DNA of 64,000 bases. It comes from Cellulophaga sp. BC115SP (GTDB taxonomy: Bacteria; Bacteroidota; Bacteroidia; Cytophagales; Spirosomataceae). Each line of letters begins with the position of its first letter. Position 1 is the first letter of the stretch. The DNA lies in assembly GCF_009905545.1 (NCBI RefSeq), contig NZ_JAAALB010000005.1, forward strand, positions 1-64,000, in the 5' to 3' direction. This document shows, in pieces, positions 16,229 to 24,950 of this stretch. The translations under genes and the position numbers were made by a program. The notes below the pieces were generated by a model, which did no database searches, had not been told where the DNA came from, and worked only from the letters and a program-made list of their open reading frames with translations.

Positions 16229-18556
16229 ATGAAAAACTACTTAAAACATGACGAATGGTGCATAATTGAAGAAGGGTTTCACCGTGAATACAACGAAATC
16301 ACTGAGTCAGTTTGCTCCCTAGGAAATGGACGTATGGGCCAGCGTGGTAACTTTGAAGAAACCTTTACAGGAAAGACGCTTCAAGGTAATTACGTAGCTG
16401 GTGTTTACTATCCTGACAAAACCCGTGTGGGTTGGTGGAAGAATGGTTATCCTGAATATTTCGCAAAAGTATTGAATGCCGCCAACTGGATTGGTATCAA
16501 AGTTGAAATCGATGGAGAAGAGTTAGATTTGAATCGTTGTGAGGTAGCAGACTTCCGCCGTGTCCTTAACATGAGAGAAGGATATTTGGAGCGCTCATTT
16601 ATCGCAACTTTGGCTAGTGGAAAACAAATCAAGGTATATACAAAAAGATTTAACTCAATCGTGGACGACGAATCGGGTGCTATTAGCTACTCGATTACGC
16701 CATTGAATTTTGACGGTAAACTTACTCTGACACCGTTTATTGATGGTGATATCAAGAATAAGGATGCCAACTACGACGAAAAGTTCTGGGATGAAATTCA
16801 TCGCGAAACTGCTTTTGCGGAAGGTTATATTGAGCTTCGTACTAAAAAGACGGGTTTCCACGTGGTAACTGGTCAGAAGTTTGAAATTCTTCAAGACGGA
16901 AAATCGGTTGATTTTCAAAGTTTCCCCATCAAAGCAGAAAAATACGTTGCAAGCCAAGTAAGCTTAGACGTTATTTCGGGTCAAGAAACTACGTTGATTA
17001 AATATGCTTGTAATCTTTCTTCAGAAAATTATGCTGTAGAAGAGCTTCTTCCAGCAGCAAAAGCGTATTTGGCTAAAGTTGCAGCCAAAGGATACGATAC
17101 CATGCTGGCTGAGCAAGCAGAAAAATGGATTTCAAAATGGCACATGAACGACATCGTAATTGAAGGTGACGTAGCTGCTCAACAAGGAATTCGTTTTAAC
17201 ATTTTCCAGCTCAACCAAACTTACTCTGGCGAGGATGCTCGTTTGAATATCGGTCCAAAAGGATTTACTGGTGAAAAATACGGTGGCTCAACTTATTGGG
17301 ATACTGAGGCGTATTGTATTCCATTCTACATGGCTACAGCCGATGCACAGGTCGCTCGTAATTTGTTGGTATATCGTTGGAAACAATTAGGTCGTGCCAT
17401 CGAAAATGCAGGTAAATTAGGTTTCAAAGATGGAGCTGCTTTATACCCAATGGTTACCATGAATGGAGAAGAGTGCCATAACGAGTGGGAAATCACGTTT
17501 GAAGAAATTCACCGTAATGGAGCCATTGCCTATGCGATTTATGATTACATCAACTATACTGACGATAAAGCTTACTTAGCTGAATATGGCTTTGAAGTAT
17601 TATTAGGTATTGCTCGTTTCTGGGCTCAACGTGTTAACTGGTCAATTGCTAAAAAGCAATATGTAATGTTGGGCGTTACTGGACCAAATGAGTACGAAAA
17701 CAACGTAAACAACAACTGGTACACAAGTTATATAGCAGTTTGGTGTTTGAAATACGCCAAAGAAGCCGCAGAATATATCAAGTCTACCGATAGTGCTCGT
17801 TATGCAGAATTGGTTGCTTTATTGAGTTTGAATGAAGAAGCTGAATTTGGTAAATTCCAGCATATCATCGACAATATGTATTTGGCGGAGGATAAAGAAT
17901 TGGGTGTTTATTTACAACAAGATGGATTCTTAGATAAAGAATTGATTCAAGTAAAAGATCTACCTTCTACTGAACGTCCTATCAACCAAAAATGGTCTTG
18001 GGATAGAATCCTTCGTTCTTGTTTCATCAAGCAAGCTGATGTTTTACAAGGAATCTATTTCTTTGAAGACGATTTCGATATTGATACAATTCGTCGTAAC
18101 TATGATTTCTATGAGCCAATGACGGTTCATGAGTCTTCATTGAGCCCATGTGTTCACTCTATCATTGCAGCCAAATTAGGTGATAAGCCACGTAGTTACG
18201 AATTCTACCAGCGCTCGGCTCGTCTAGATTTGGATGATTACAACAATGATACTGAAGACGGATTGCACATTACTTCAATGGCTGGAACATGGATGTCTGT
18301 AATCAAAGGATTTGGCGGCATGCGTGTGAGAAATGGTCAAGTCTACTTGAACCCATTTGTACCAGAAAATTGGAAATCATTTGCTTTCAAAATCAGATTT
18401 AGAAACAATATTCTCAATATTATCACTACATCTGATCATGTAACAATCGAAAACCTCGAGGGCGGAGATATTACAATCAATGTAGGCTCTGAAGCTTACG
18501 AAGTAAAAGCTACTTCGTCTGTAGTGGTAGCCTTGGGTGCTACGGAATTGGCGTAG
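16229..18556 (+). CDS. Glycoside hydrolase family 65 phosphorylase, probably maltose phosphorylase
   Basis: 775 residues from ATG 16229, normal GH65 length. It shows the N-terminal beta-sandwich (SVCSLGNGRMGQRGNFEE), the (alpha/alpha)6 barrel with GGSTYWDTEAYCIPFY, and the general-acid motif GVTGPNEYENNVNNNW with E488. No signal peptide, so cytoplasmic. With the beta-phosphoglucomutase upstream the likely reaction is maltose plus phosphate to glucose plus beta-glucose-1-phosphate; other GH65 specificities (trehalose, kojibiose, nigerose) cannot be excluded from sequence alone. It completes the route amylase, transporter, phosphorylase, mutase, glycolysis. Confidence 0.9.
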   Translation: MKNYLKHDEWCIIEEGFHREYNEITESVCSLGNGRMGQRGNFEETFTGKTLQGNYVAGVYYPDKTRVGWWKNGYPEYFAKVLNAANWIGIKVEIDGEELDLNRCEVADFRRVLNMREGYLERSFIATLASGKQIKVYTKRFNSIVDDESGAISYSITPLNFDGKLTLTPFIDGDIKNKDANYDEKFWDEIHRETAFAEGYIELRTKKTGFHVVTGQKFEILQDGKSVDFQSFPIKAEKYVASQVSLDVISGQETTLIKYACNLSSENYAVEELLPAAKAYLAKVAAKGYDTMLAEQAEKWISKWHMNDIVIEGDVAAQQGIRFNIFQLNQTYSGEDARLNIGPKGFTGEKYGGSTYWDTEAYCIPFYMATADAQVARNLLVYRWKQLGRAIENAGKLGFKDGAALYPMVTMNGEECHNEWEITFEEIHRNGAIAYAIYDYINYTDDKAYLAEYGFEVLLGIARFWAQRVNWSIAKKQYVMLGVTGPNEYENNVNNNWYTSYIAVWCLKYAKEAAEYIKSTDSARYAELVALLSLNEEAEFGKFQHIIDNMYLAEDKELGVYLQQDGFLDKELIQVKDLPSTERPINQKWSWDRILRSCFIKQADVLQGIYFFEDDFDIDTIRRNYDFYEPMTVHESSLSPCVHSIIAAKLGDKPRSYEFYQRSARLDLDDYNNDTEDGLHITSMAGTWMSVIKGFGGMRVRNGQVYLNPFVPENWKSFAFKIRFRNNILNIITTSDHVTIENLEGGDITINVGSEAYEVKATSSVVVALGATELA

Positions 18557-18572
18557 TTATCTAATTTGTATA

Positions 18573-18590
18573 GACGCAATACTTTGCGTC
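18573..18590. repeat. Short GACGCAA/TTGCGTC inverted repeat
   Basis: GACGCAA, loop TACT, TTGCGTC: a 7-bp perfect stem just after the GH65 gene. Related hairpins occur at 220, 26525 and 51378. Confidence 0.5.
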
Positions 18591-18614
18591 CATATATAAG
18601 TCATTAAGTATTAT

Positions 18615-18662
18615 AGTAACAGAAAAGGGGACAAAAATATTTTTGTCCCCTTTTCTGTTACT
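18615..18662. terminator. 48-bp perfect palindrome, bidirectional terminator
   Basis: Bases 18615-18638 are the exact reverse complement of 18639-18662, with GGGGAC/GTCCCC flanked by A/T runs. It lies between the convergent GH65 and TauE genes. Confidence 0.85.
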
Positions 18663-18766
18663 CATTATTAATTGTAACTTAATTATTTGATTTTCAGTTA
18701 TTTATTTTTTCTTTGTGGTTCCGCATTAATTCAAACAATCACTAATTCACTAAATCACCACCTTAC

Positions 18767-19558
18767 TCAATGCTTAAAGAATATATCATAGCCAAAGCGT
18801 AAAATCACACCTATTACAACGACCACAAAGAAGATTCTTACAAAAGCACTCCCTTTTTTAAGCGCTAATTTAGTGCCAACTATTGATCCAAGAATGTTGG
18901 CAATCGCCAATGGAATAGCTACTTTGTACAACACATCTCCCGATGACATAAAATAGATAATGGCAGGAACATTCGATGCACAATTCATGATTTTGGCATA
19001 AGCGGAGGCGTGTAAAAAATCTAAGTAAAAAATTGATACAAAAGTAAAGATCAAAAAACTACCCATTCCTGGTCCGAAAAAGCCATCATAAAACCCCAAA
19101 ACAGCTCCAGTGAGCATGACTCCCCAGAAAAATACCTTACCATGATATTTGGGAGCATGATGTGTTCCTAAATCTTTTTTGACCAAAGTATATATTAAAA
19201 CCAATACCAATAACACCAAAATAATGGGGCGTAGGGTTTCTTTGTCAAGTGAACTGACTAATCGAGCACCCATTAGGGCAAATATCCCTGTGATTGCTAC
19301 GGCAGGTAACATGACCTTCCAATCAACTTTTACCTGTTTGATATATTGTGAAGCTGCCACTAAAGTACCAGACACAGAAGCTAATTTGTGTGTACCAATA
19401 ATAGTTGGAATAGAAAATTGTGGTAAAAATATCAATAAAGCTGGTAGTTGAATCATACCACCACCGCCAACAATCGAATCGACAAATCCAGCAGAAAAGG
19501 CAAAAATGAGTAAAAAAGAAAGAGTTTGAAGACTAATATCGTCAAGGAGCATGAGCAA
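18767..19558 (-). CDS. TauE/SafE family membrane transporter (putative anion exporter)
   Basis: 263 residues and about eight membrane spans. The N-terminal GFVDSIVGGGGMIQLPALL is the family's hallmark glycine-rich repeat, mirrored by GFYDGFFGPGMGSFLIF in the second half. Members export sulfite, sulfoacetate or related organosulfur anions across the inner membrane, but many are uncharacterised. It is a single gene convergent with GH65 and separated from it by a terminator; the hydroxylase gene on its 5' side is on the same strand 64 bases away, so they may share a transcript. Substrate unknown. Confidence 0.88.
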   Translation of the reverse strand: MLMLLDDISLQTLSFLLIFAFSAGFVDSIVGGGGMIQLPALLIFLPQFSIPTIIGTHKLASVSGTLVAASQYIKQVKVDWKVMLPAVAITGIFALMGARLVSSLDKETLRPIILVLLVLVLIYTLVKKDLGTHHAPKYHGKVFFWGVMLTGAVLGFYDGFFGPGMGSFLIFTFVSIFYLDFLHASAYAKIMNCASNVPAIIYFMSSGDVLYKVAIPLAIANILGSIVGTKLALKKGSAFVRIFFVVVVIGVILRFGYDIFFKH

Positions 19559-19622
19559 TTAGGGTTGATGATTTTACAAAATTAGCCCAAACTCTTCAAA
19601 TTTTCCTCAAACTACGGCTAAA

Positions 19623-20426
19623 TCATTCGAAGGGCATTTTGAGTAATGAAGAAATCGATTCATTTTTGGAAGCATTCATTTGAGTATCCACTCCATAAAC
19701 TATTTCTTTGGGATTAATATGTGAAAATGTACCAAATAAACGATCCCAAATAGAGAAGATATTTCCATAGTTAGAATCCGTAAAAGGTTGCACATAATGG
19801 TGATGTACATGGTGCATATCGGGCGTAACGATAACCCAGCTCAATATTTTGTTGAGAGTAGGGGGAAGCGTAATATTGGCGTGGTTGAATTGTGATAACA
19901 GTACCGAAATAGACTGATACATCATGACAACCCACATTGGTGCTCCAGTAATGACCACAGCAATGGTGGTGAAGACAAATCTAAAAACACTTTCTCCAGG
20001 ATGATGACGGTTGGCAGTGGTAGTATCTACTTGCATATCGCTATGGTGAATAATGTGAAATCGCCACATCCACTTGACTTTATGCTCAAGCCAATGGATA
20101 AACCAAGCGCCAATCAAGTCCAATAGTAATAATCCTAAAACAGCATAGATCCATAAAGGCATGACAGGAAGCCAATTGATAATTCCAAAATGATGAGCAA
20201 CTGCCCAATCAGAAGATTTTAGTAGAATAAATGCCAAGAAAAAATTGACAATGATAGTCGTTAACGTAAAAAATATATTTACACCAGCATGGCGCCATTT
20301 ATGATAGGAAAATTTGAATAGTGGTAAGGATGATTCAATCAGCCAGAAAAAAGTAATACCACCCACCAAAATTATTGAGCGATGTGACGAAGGAATGGTA
20401 GAAAAGTAGTTTATTAGTCTTTCCAT
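19623..20426 (-). CDS. Sterol desaturase/fatty acid hydroxylase family membrane protein
   Basis: 267 residues from ATG 20426 (a TTG six codons earlier is less likely). About four to five membrane spans and the three histidine clusters that bind a di-iron centre: HWLEHK, FHIIHHSD followed by NRHHPGE, and MHHVHHHY. The family hydroxylates or desaturates lipids, sterols or carotenoids. The gene is 64 bases upstream of the TauE gene on the same strand. In Bacteroidota such genes often act on membrane lipids; the actual substrate cannot be told. Confidence 0.88.
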   Translation of the reverse strand: MERLINYFSTIPSSHRSIILVGGITFFWLIESSLPLFKFSYHKWRHAGVNIFFTLTTIIVNFFLAFILLKSSDWAVAHHFGIINWLPVMPLWIYAVLGLLLLDLIGAWFIHWLEHKVKWMWRFHIIHHSDMQVDTTTANRHHPGESVFRFVFTTIAVVITGAPMWVVMMYQSISVLLSQFNHANITLPPTLNKILSWVIVTPDMHHVHHHYVQPFTDSNYGNIFSIWDRLFGTFSHINPKEIVYGVDTQMNASKNESISSLLKMPFE

Positions 20427-20569
20427 ATTAATAGACTTTTCCAAGATTTTTTTGAATTAAGATTGTTAATATAAATATAACCTATTTTAAGCAAGCTTAT
20501 TCCTGATTAATTTTTTAAATTTTGCTTTAAAAAAATCATGCAATAGTGTATGAAAATCAACGATTATCA

Positions 20570-20577
20570 TAACTTTG
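20570..20577 (+). promoter_or_regulatory. Possible -7 element for the LuxR-type regulator
   Basis: TAACTTTG is an exact TAnnTTTG match about 100 bases before the ATG at 20678. No -33 partner is obvious. Confidence 0.35.
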
Positions 20578-20677
20578 CACCGTAAAATAAAAACAAATAC
20601 CACCACTGTTAAACAAAGCTTTACTTTGTATTTATCACTCAAAATAAAGTTTTATCACTAATATTATCCTTAATTAT

Positions 20678-21295
20678 ATGAATCTACTGATCATTTATGA
20701 GCATCAGTTATTGGCTGATGGCCTTAAAGTTATTCTTGAGCCAAACCCTAGTATTTTATCTGTCAACTTACTTTCTTTAGAACAAGCATCTACACAAAGT
20801 ATTCAGTCTTTTGCCCCAGACATACTGTTGATTGACTGTCAACAATCGCACCACCAAGTGACAAACCTACTTGAAGCCTTATCAATACAAAATGTTAATC
20901 TTGCTACTTTTGTGTTAGGAGTGAGCCAATGGATGTCTACTCCATCTGTAGTTACCAAAGTTTTTCAATTAAATAGTGGTTTAAATGATTTGCTATCCGA
21001 AATCAATGCTTTGAATACAAATTCAAGTCAAAAGCTCTTTAACGAAACCTATCATTATCAAACACCATTTTTTAGTAAGTATGGTATTTCTCTACGTGAA
21101 GCTCAAGTAATTGCTTACGTTATGCAAGGTGAGTCAAGCAGCTCAATTTCTGAAAAGTTGTTTATCAGTGTTCATACAGTCAATACACATAAACGGAATA
21201 TATATCATAAGCTATCTGTACCGAATGAACGAGAGCTGATAAAATTTGTTCAGAACAGATTCAAAACAGAACATTCTTTTAAGGCTAATAGTTAG
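20678..21295 (+). CDS. LuxR/NarL-type response regulator with degenerate receiver domain
   Basis: 205 residues. The C-terminal LuxR helix-turn-helix (about 135-195: LREAQVIAYVMQGESSSSIS, then HTVNTHKRNIYHKL) is textbook. The N-terminal 110 residues have receiver-like strands and keep a possible phospho-acceptor D53 (ILLIDCQ), but the acidic pair near the first strand is reduced to E8 and the conserved lysine near position 99 is asparagine (FQLNSG). Phosphorylation signalling is therefore doubtful. No histidine kinase is adjacent. Its end overlaps the convergent MFS gene by 11 bases. The regulon is unknown. Confidence 0.85.
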   Translation: MNLLIIYEHQLLADGLKVILEPNPSILSVNLLSLEQASTQSIQSFAPDILLIDCQQSHHQVTNLLEALSIQNVNLATFVLGVSQWMSTPSVVTKVFQLNSGLNDLLSEINALNTNSSQKLFNETYHYQTPFFSKYGISLREAQVIAYVMQGESSSSISEKLFISVHTVNTHKRNIYHKLSVPNERELIKFVQNRFKTEHSFKANS

Positions 21296-22466
21296 GTATT
21301 CGTTTTTTGGTAATTAATCCCAAGACCATACCGAATGAAAGTGGGAAAAATAACCATTCAACACCAATTAAAACTTGTAGATTTTGCAAAAACATGATAC
21401 TTAAAACTGTGATAGCAAAGCCAATGCTATTGACAATCGTTATAGCTGAAGCACGATATGCAGGTTGTGCATTTTGTGAAATAAGTGTAGAGAATTGAGG
21501 TGAGTCTGCTACTACACTAAATCCCCAAATTAGTAATAAGCCTATAAATGCCTCAAAAGGTAACTGCCATATAAATGGGCTTAGTAAACAACAAAATCCA
21601 GAAACAATCAAGAAAAAATAAGCTAACTGACGACTTGTGAAACGTTGTTGGGAGAGTTCGGCTGTGCATATACAGCCCAAAATCCCCATGCCAATTATGC
21701 CAAAAGACCATGCTGAGATAGAAAATGATTCATGGTGGAGGCTTTGATAATGCTGTAAAATGACTGGTACGAAAGCCCAAAAAGTATAGAGCTCGAACAT
21801 GTGTCCAAAATAACCCCAAGCATATTGTTTGAAATTGGGGTTGGCAAATGCTTCTAATATTGCCTTTGGACTAAATGTCCCTATTTTTTGACGATAGGGA
21901 CCATCTGTTATGCCTATGGCCATTAATAATGCACCGCTTGATGACAAGATAGATGCAGCTATAATGATAGCTTGCCAATTAAAATGCCACTGTATTGCGG
22001 CTAAAAAGTGACCAAAGGACGTGCCCAATACCAGTGCTCCCACCAAATACCCTAAGGCTTTTCCTAATCCTTTCTGATGCCAATCGCTCATGATTTTCAT
22101 ACCAACGGGATATACACCTGCCAGAAAAAAACCTACGCCAAATCTTATGCTGAGTAACAAAGTCGTATTTCCCATGCTCTGAAGTGTAAGGAGGTTGAGC
22201 AAAGCGCCCAAAAGAGCAGAGATAACAAATACCCATTTGGGCGAAAACCTATCGCTAATGGCTAAAATGGCATAACATAAGGTTCCACAAACAAAACCCA
22301 ATTGCACTGCCGAAGTCATGTTACCTAAAAAATGATTATTGGGCGGAAACAAGGGTTGAATATCCTTTAAGATAGCATTGACAGCAAACCACAGAGAAGT
22401 TCCTGAAAATTGCGCAAAAACCACGACTGGGGTTACAGTCTTAGGATTTTTTATAAGATTTAACAT
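21285..22466 (-). CDS. MFS transporter (CynX/NimT-like general type)
   Basis: 393 residues, 12 membrane spans, no signal peptide. N-terminal half VVVFAQFSGTSLWFAVNAIL and RFGVGFFLAGVYPVGMKIMSDW fit the MFS fold; the interdomain loop is near residue 195. The substrate class is not recognisable; homologues of this type include nitrate/cyanate-like and drug exporters. The 3' end overlaps the convergent LuxR-type gene by 11 bases, and the 5' side is the 101-bp repeat array. Confidence 0.8.
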   Translation of the reverse strand: MLNLIKNPKTVTPVVVFAQFSGTSLWFAVNAILKDIQPLFPPNNHFLGNMTSAVQLGFVCGTLCYAILAISDRFSPKWVFVISALLGALLNLLTLQSMGNTTLLLSIRFGVGFFLAGVYPVGMKIMSDWHQKGLGKALGYLVGALVLGTSFGHFLAAIQWHFNWQAIIIAASILSSSGALLMAIGITDGPYRQKIGTFSPKAILEAFANPNFKQYAWGYFGHMFELYTFWAFVPVILQHYQSLHHESFSISAWSFGIIGMGILGCICTAELSQQRFTSRQLAYFFLIVSGFCCLLSPFIWQLPFEAFIGLLLIWGFSVVADSPQFSTLISQNAQPAYRASAITIVNSIGFAITVLSIMFLQNLQVLIGVEWLFFPLSFGMVLGLITKKRIPNY

Positions 22467-22535
22467 AGTCTATTTTTCTCAAAAACTAATATGTAATCGT
22501 GCAAAATAAGATTTAAGTTATGAGTTTAGGCACTA

Positions 22536-22914
22536 GGCAACAGGCACAAGGCAAAGAGTTTTAACATGTTTTAATAACTCAAGCCATGCTTTTTCCCAAA
22601 GCCCACTGCCGAAAGCCGATACCTGAAAGCTCAAATGCAACAGGCACAAGGCAAAGAGTTTTAACATGTCTTTCATAACCAAAGCCATGCTTTTTCTCAA
22701 AGCCCACTGCCGAAAGCCGATACCTGAAAGCTCAAAGGCAACAGGCACAAGGCAAAGAGTTTTAACATGTTTTTCATAACCAAAGCCATGCTTTTTCTCA
22801 AAGCCCACTGCCGAAAGCCGATACCTGAAAGCTCAAAGGCAACAGGCACAAGGCAAAGAGTTTTAACATGTTTTTCATAACTCAAGCCATGCTTTTCCCA
22901 AAGCCCACTGCCTA
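22536..22914. repeat. Tandem array of a 101-bp unit, about 3.8 copies
   Basis: Units start at about 22536, 22636, 22737 and 22838 (period 100-101 bp). Each contains GGCAACAGGCACAAGGCAAA, then AGTTTTAACATG, CCATGCTTTT and CCCACTGCC words. The copies differ by only a few bases. Because 101 is not a multiple of three, overlapping minus-strand frames across it shift from copy to copy; they are not real genes. A diverged inverted copy lies at 49843-49944. Confidence 0.9.
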
Positions 22915-22960
22915 ATGCCTACGGCTTACAGCCTAAAGCGTATAGCCTAATGCAGGTAAC

Positions 22961-23620
22961 TTATTCCACAACCACATAGGCTCTAACTGGAAATGTTCCC
23001 ATTCCTTTCACTTTAGGTGGCGTTGCACAAAATTGAATCGCTACTCCATCAGGAATTTGGTGGAGGTTACACAAATGCTCCACAATCAAAATTTCGTTTT
23101 TGAGTAAAATAGTATGAACGGGTCTAGTTTTTCCAGAAACATCATCAATGTTGTATGAGTCTATCCCAACCAAAATCACTTTTTGATCTACCAAATATTG
23201 GGCTGCTTCTGCGGTTAAAAAGGGGTTCTCTGAATAATATGCATCCTTTTCCCAAAGTTCATCCCAGCCTGTGTGTACCAACACCGCCTTGTTATAGATG
23301 TCATATTGTTTGAATATATCGACATCAATAGCCTTACACTTTTGATATGGAACTCTGACGACGACAGCGGCGAGGAGAGCAGTTTTTTCAATTAAAATGT
23401 CAGATAAATCCTTACCATCCTCATATCTGTGAAATGGGGTATCAATGTAAGTCCCTGTATTGGCAACCATTTCAATTTTGCCAATTTGGAATGAAGTGTC
23501 TTCGTCGTACCAATTTTTAGATTCTTCTCGAGTCCAAAAATCACAGATTTTGGGTGCTGGAAGTCCTTTGTAAGTAACAGTTCCGTCTTCGATAGTATGA
23601 CTTAAGTCGATAAATTTCAT
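22961..23620 (-). CDS. Cyclase-family (kynurenine-formamidase-like) metal hydrolase
   Basis: 219 residues. MKFIDLSHTIEDGTVTYKG and the motif region NTGTYIDTPFHRYEDGKDLSD (about 54-74) identify the cyclase family (PF04199), whose metal site usually reads HxGTHxDxPxH. Here the first and second histidines are Asn and Tyr while the Asp and last His remain, as in a divergent subgroup; the exact metal coordination is uncertain. Reaction could be hydrolysis of an arylformamide or cyclic amide. It lies 60 bases downstream of dinB on the same strand. No tryptophan-degradation neighbours support a kynurenine role. Confidence 0.8.
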   Translation of the reverse strand: MKFIDLSHTIEDGTVTYKGLPAPKICDFWTREESKNWYDEDTSFQIGKIEMVANTGTYIDTPFHRYEDGKDLSDILIEKTALLAAVVVRVPYQKCKAIDVDIFKQYDIYNKAVLVHTGWDELWEKDAYYSENPFLTAEAAQYLVDQKVILVGIDSYNIDDVSGKTRPVHTILLKNEILIVEHLCNLHQIPDGVAIQFCATPPKVKGMGTFPVRAYVVVE

Positions 23621-23680
23621 GGTTTGTAAAATGAAAGTTGATAAATATTCAGGAATAAATGTACGGAAAAGTTTATCAAA

Positions 23681-24835
23681 TCATTCACGTTTGGGCGACT
23701 GCCCCATGGCTCTTCCAACAGCTTTTATTCCATAACGACTACGAATATTGTCCATAGCGGTATATAGCGGTGCTATTTTGGCACTTTGATCAAACAAACT
23801 GAGTTGCTGGACGCCCCGAACCAATTTGGTAAAACGCACACCAACAAGTCTTATCAATAGACGTTTTTCATATAATTGTTCGAAAAGTTGTAATATCAAA
23901 GGTATCAGAATATGGTCTGCAGAAGTACTTGCAACTACAACTTGTTTGCTATGAGTATCAAAGTTTGAATACCTCAGTTTTACTGTAACACAAGCGGTAC
24001 AATATCCATCTTGACGCAGCTCATAACTTAATTGTTCGGTAAGCCGTATCATGACCGACCGAAGGTAAACTATATCAGTCGTATCTTGCTGAAAAGTTAC
24101 TTCTTTGGACATACTTTTAGGCTCGGAATAGGGAATTACGGGAGTCAAATCTATTCCATTAGCTTTTTCCCAAAGAACTTTTCCCATTTTCCCGAAAGTA
24201 CGTTCGAGGACTTTAAAGGGCATTTCACCTAAAGTTCCTACTTTAGAAATACCCATATTTCGCAATGTTTGAGCCGTTACTTCGCCAATCATCGGAAGTT
24301 TATGGATATTTAAGGGAGCTAAGTATCCTTTTTCTGCACCTATATGTACAATGTCAAAGTTGGCAGGTTTTACCTCATTGGTTATCACTTTAGAAACCGT
24401 TTTGCTCGTCGACAACCCAAAAGAAATACTCAATCCAGTTTCTTTAATAATCGTTTTTCGGAGCTTTTGAGCATAGGAAAAAGTTCCAAAGAATTTTTCC
24501 ATACCAGTCATATCAAGATAAAACTCATCGACCGATGCTTTTTCAACAAGTGGTGCGTTGCTCACAATAACCTCAGTAACCATGTCTGAATATTGCGAGT
24601 AAGATTCATAATCACCTCTTACAATAATGGCTTCGGGACAAAGATGTCGGGCCATACGCATAGGCATAGCCGAATGTATACCAAAGCGTCGGGCTTCATA
24701 ACTACAGGCTGATACAACACCACGGTCGGACATACCACCTACGATAACAGGTTTATCATTTAGTTGACTATTTCTTAGTCTTTCTACAGATACAAAAAAA
24801 CAGTCAAGGTCCATGTGTACAATTGCTCTTTCCAT
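23681..24835 (-). CDS. dinB: DNA polymerase IV (Y-family translesion polymerase)
   Basis: 384 residues. The Y-family signatures are all present: HMDLDCFFVSVERLRN at the N-terminus, the YEARRFGIHSAMP block, and KASVDEFYLDMTG with the catalytic acidic pair. The thumb helix-hairpin-helix and the little-finger domain (about 235-345) are complete; no C-terminal beta-clamp box is obvious beyond QLSLF (about 341-345), which fits the QLxLF clamp-binding consensus. It performs error-prone bypass of DNA damage. Upstream, a perfect TAnnTTTG element on the minus strand and a 7-bp inverted repeat (24853-24874) suggest regulated expression. Confidence 0.93.
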   Translation of the reverse strand: MERAIVHMDLDCFFVSVERLRNSQLNDKPVIVGGMSDRGVVSACSYEARRFGIHSAMPMRMARHLCPEAIIVRGDYESYSQYSDMVTEVIVSNAPLVEKASVDEFYLDMTGMEKFFGTFSYAQKLRKTIIKETGLSISFGLSTSKTVSKVITNEVKPANFDIVHIGAEKGYLAPLNIHKLPMIGEVTAQTLRNMGISKVGTLGEMPFKVLERTFGKMGKVLWEKANGIDLTPVIPYSEPKSMSKEVTFQQDTTDIVYLRSVMIRLTEQLSYELRQDGYCTACVTVKLRYSNFDTHSKQVVVASTSADHILIPLILQLFEQLYEKRLLIRLVGVRFTKLVRGVQQLSLFDQSAKIAPLYTAMDNIRSRYGIKAVGRAMGQSPKRE

Positions 24836-24852
24836 TTTTAGCTACAAAAATT

Positions 24853-24883
24853 ATTCAAACGAATCTATTTGAATACAAAAATA
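24853..24883 (-). promoter_or_regulatory. Candidate dinB promoter (-7) and small inverted repeat
   Basis: On the minus strand TATTTTTG (24876-24883) fits TAnnTTTG. Just downstream ATTCAAA (24853-24859) and TTTGAAT (24868-24874) form an inverted repeat with an 8-bp spacer, well placed for a repressor. Short A/T-rich matches arise by chance, so confidence is low. Confidence 0.3.
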
Positions 24884-24950
24884 AGCTAAAAAATAAATTT
24901 AATGTTGATTTTAGCTGTATAATTTATTTTAAAATAAAAAACCTAGCTAA

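Noticed and set aside
22533-22885. Overlapping minus-strand open frames of 91 and 62 codons with repeated residues
   Set aside because: They are products of the 101-bp tandem repeat; the unit is not a multiple of three, so the frame shifts between copies, and no start context or protein character is present.
22536-22914. CRISPR array
   Set aside because: The 101-bp units are contiguous, with no unique spacers and no cas genes in the window.
23681-24835. Linking dinB polymerase with the two DinB-fold proteins at 55899 and 63052
   Set aside because: Only the name is shared; the folds and motifs are unrelated.
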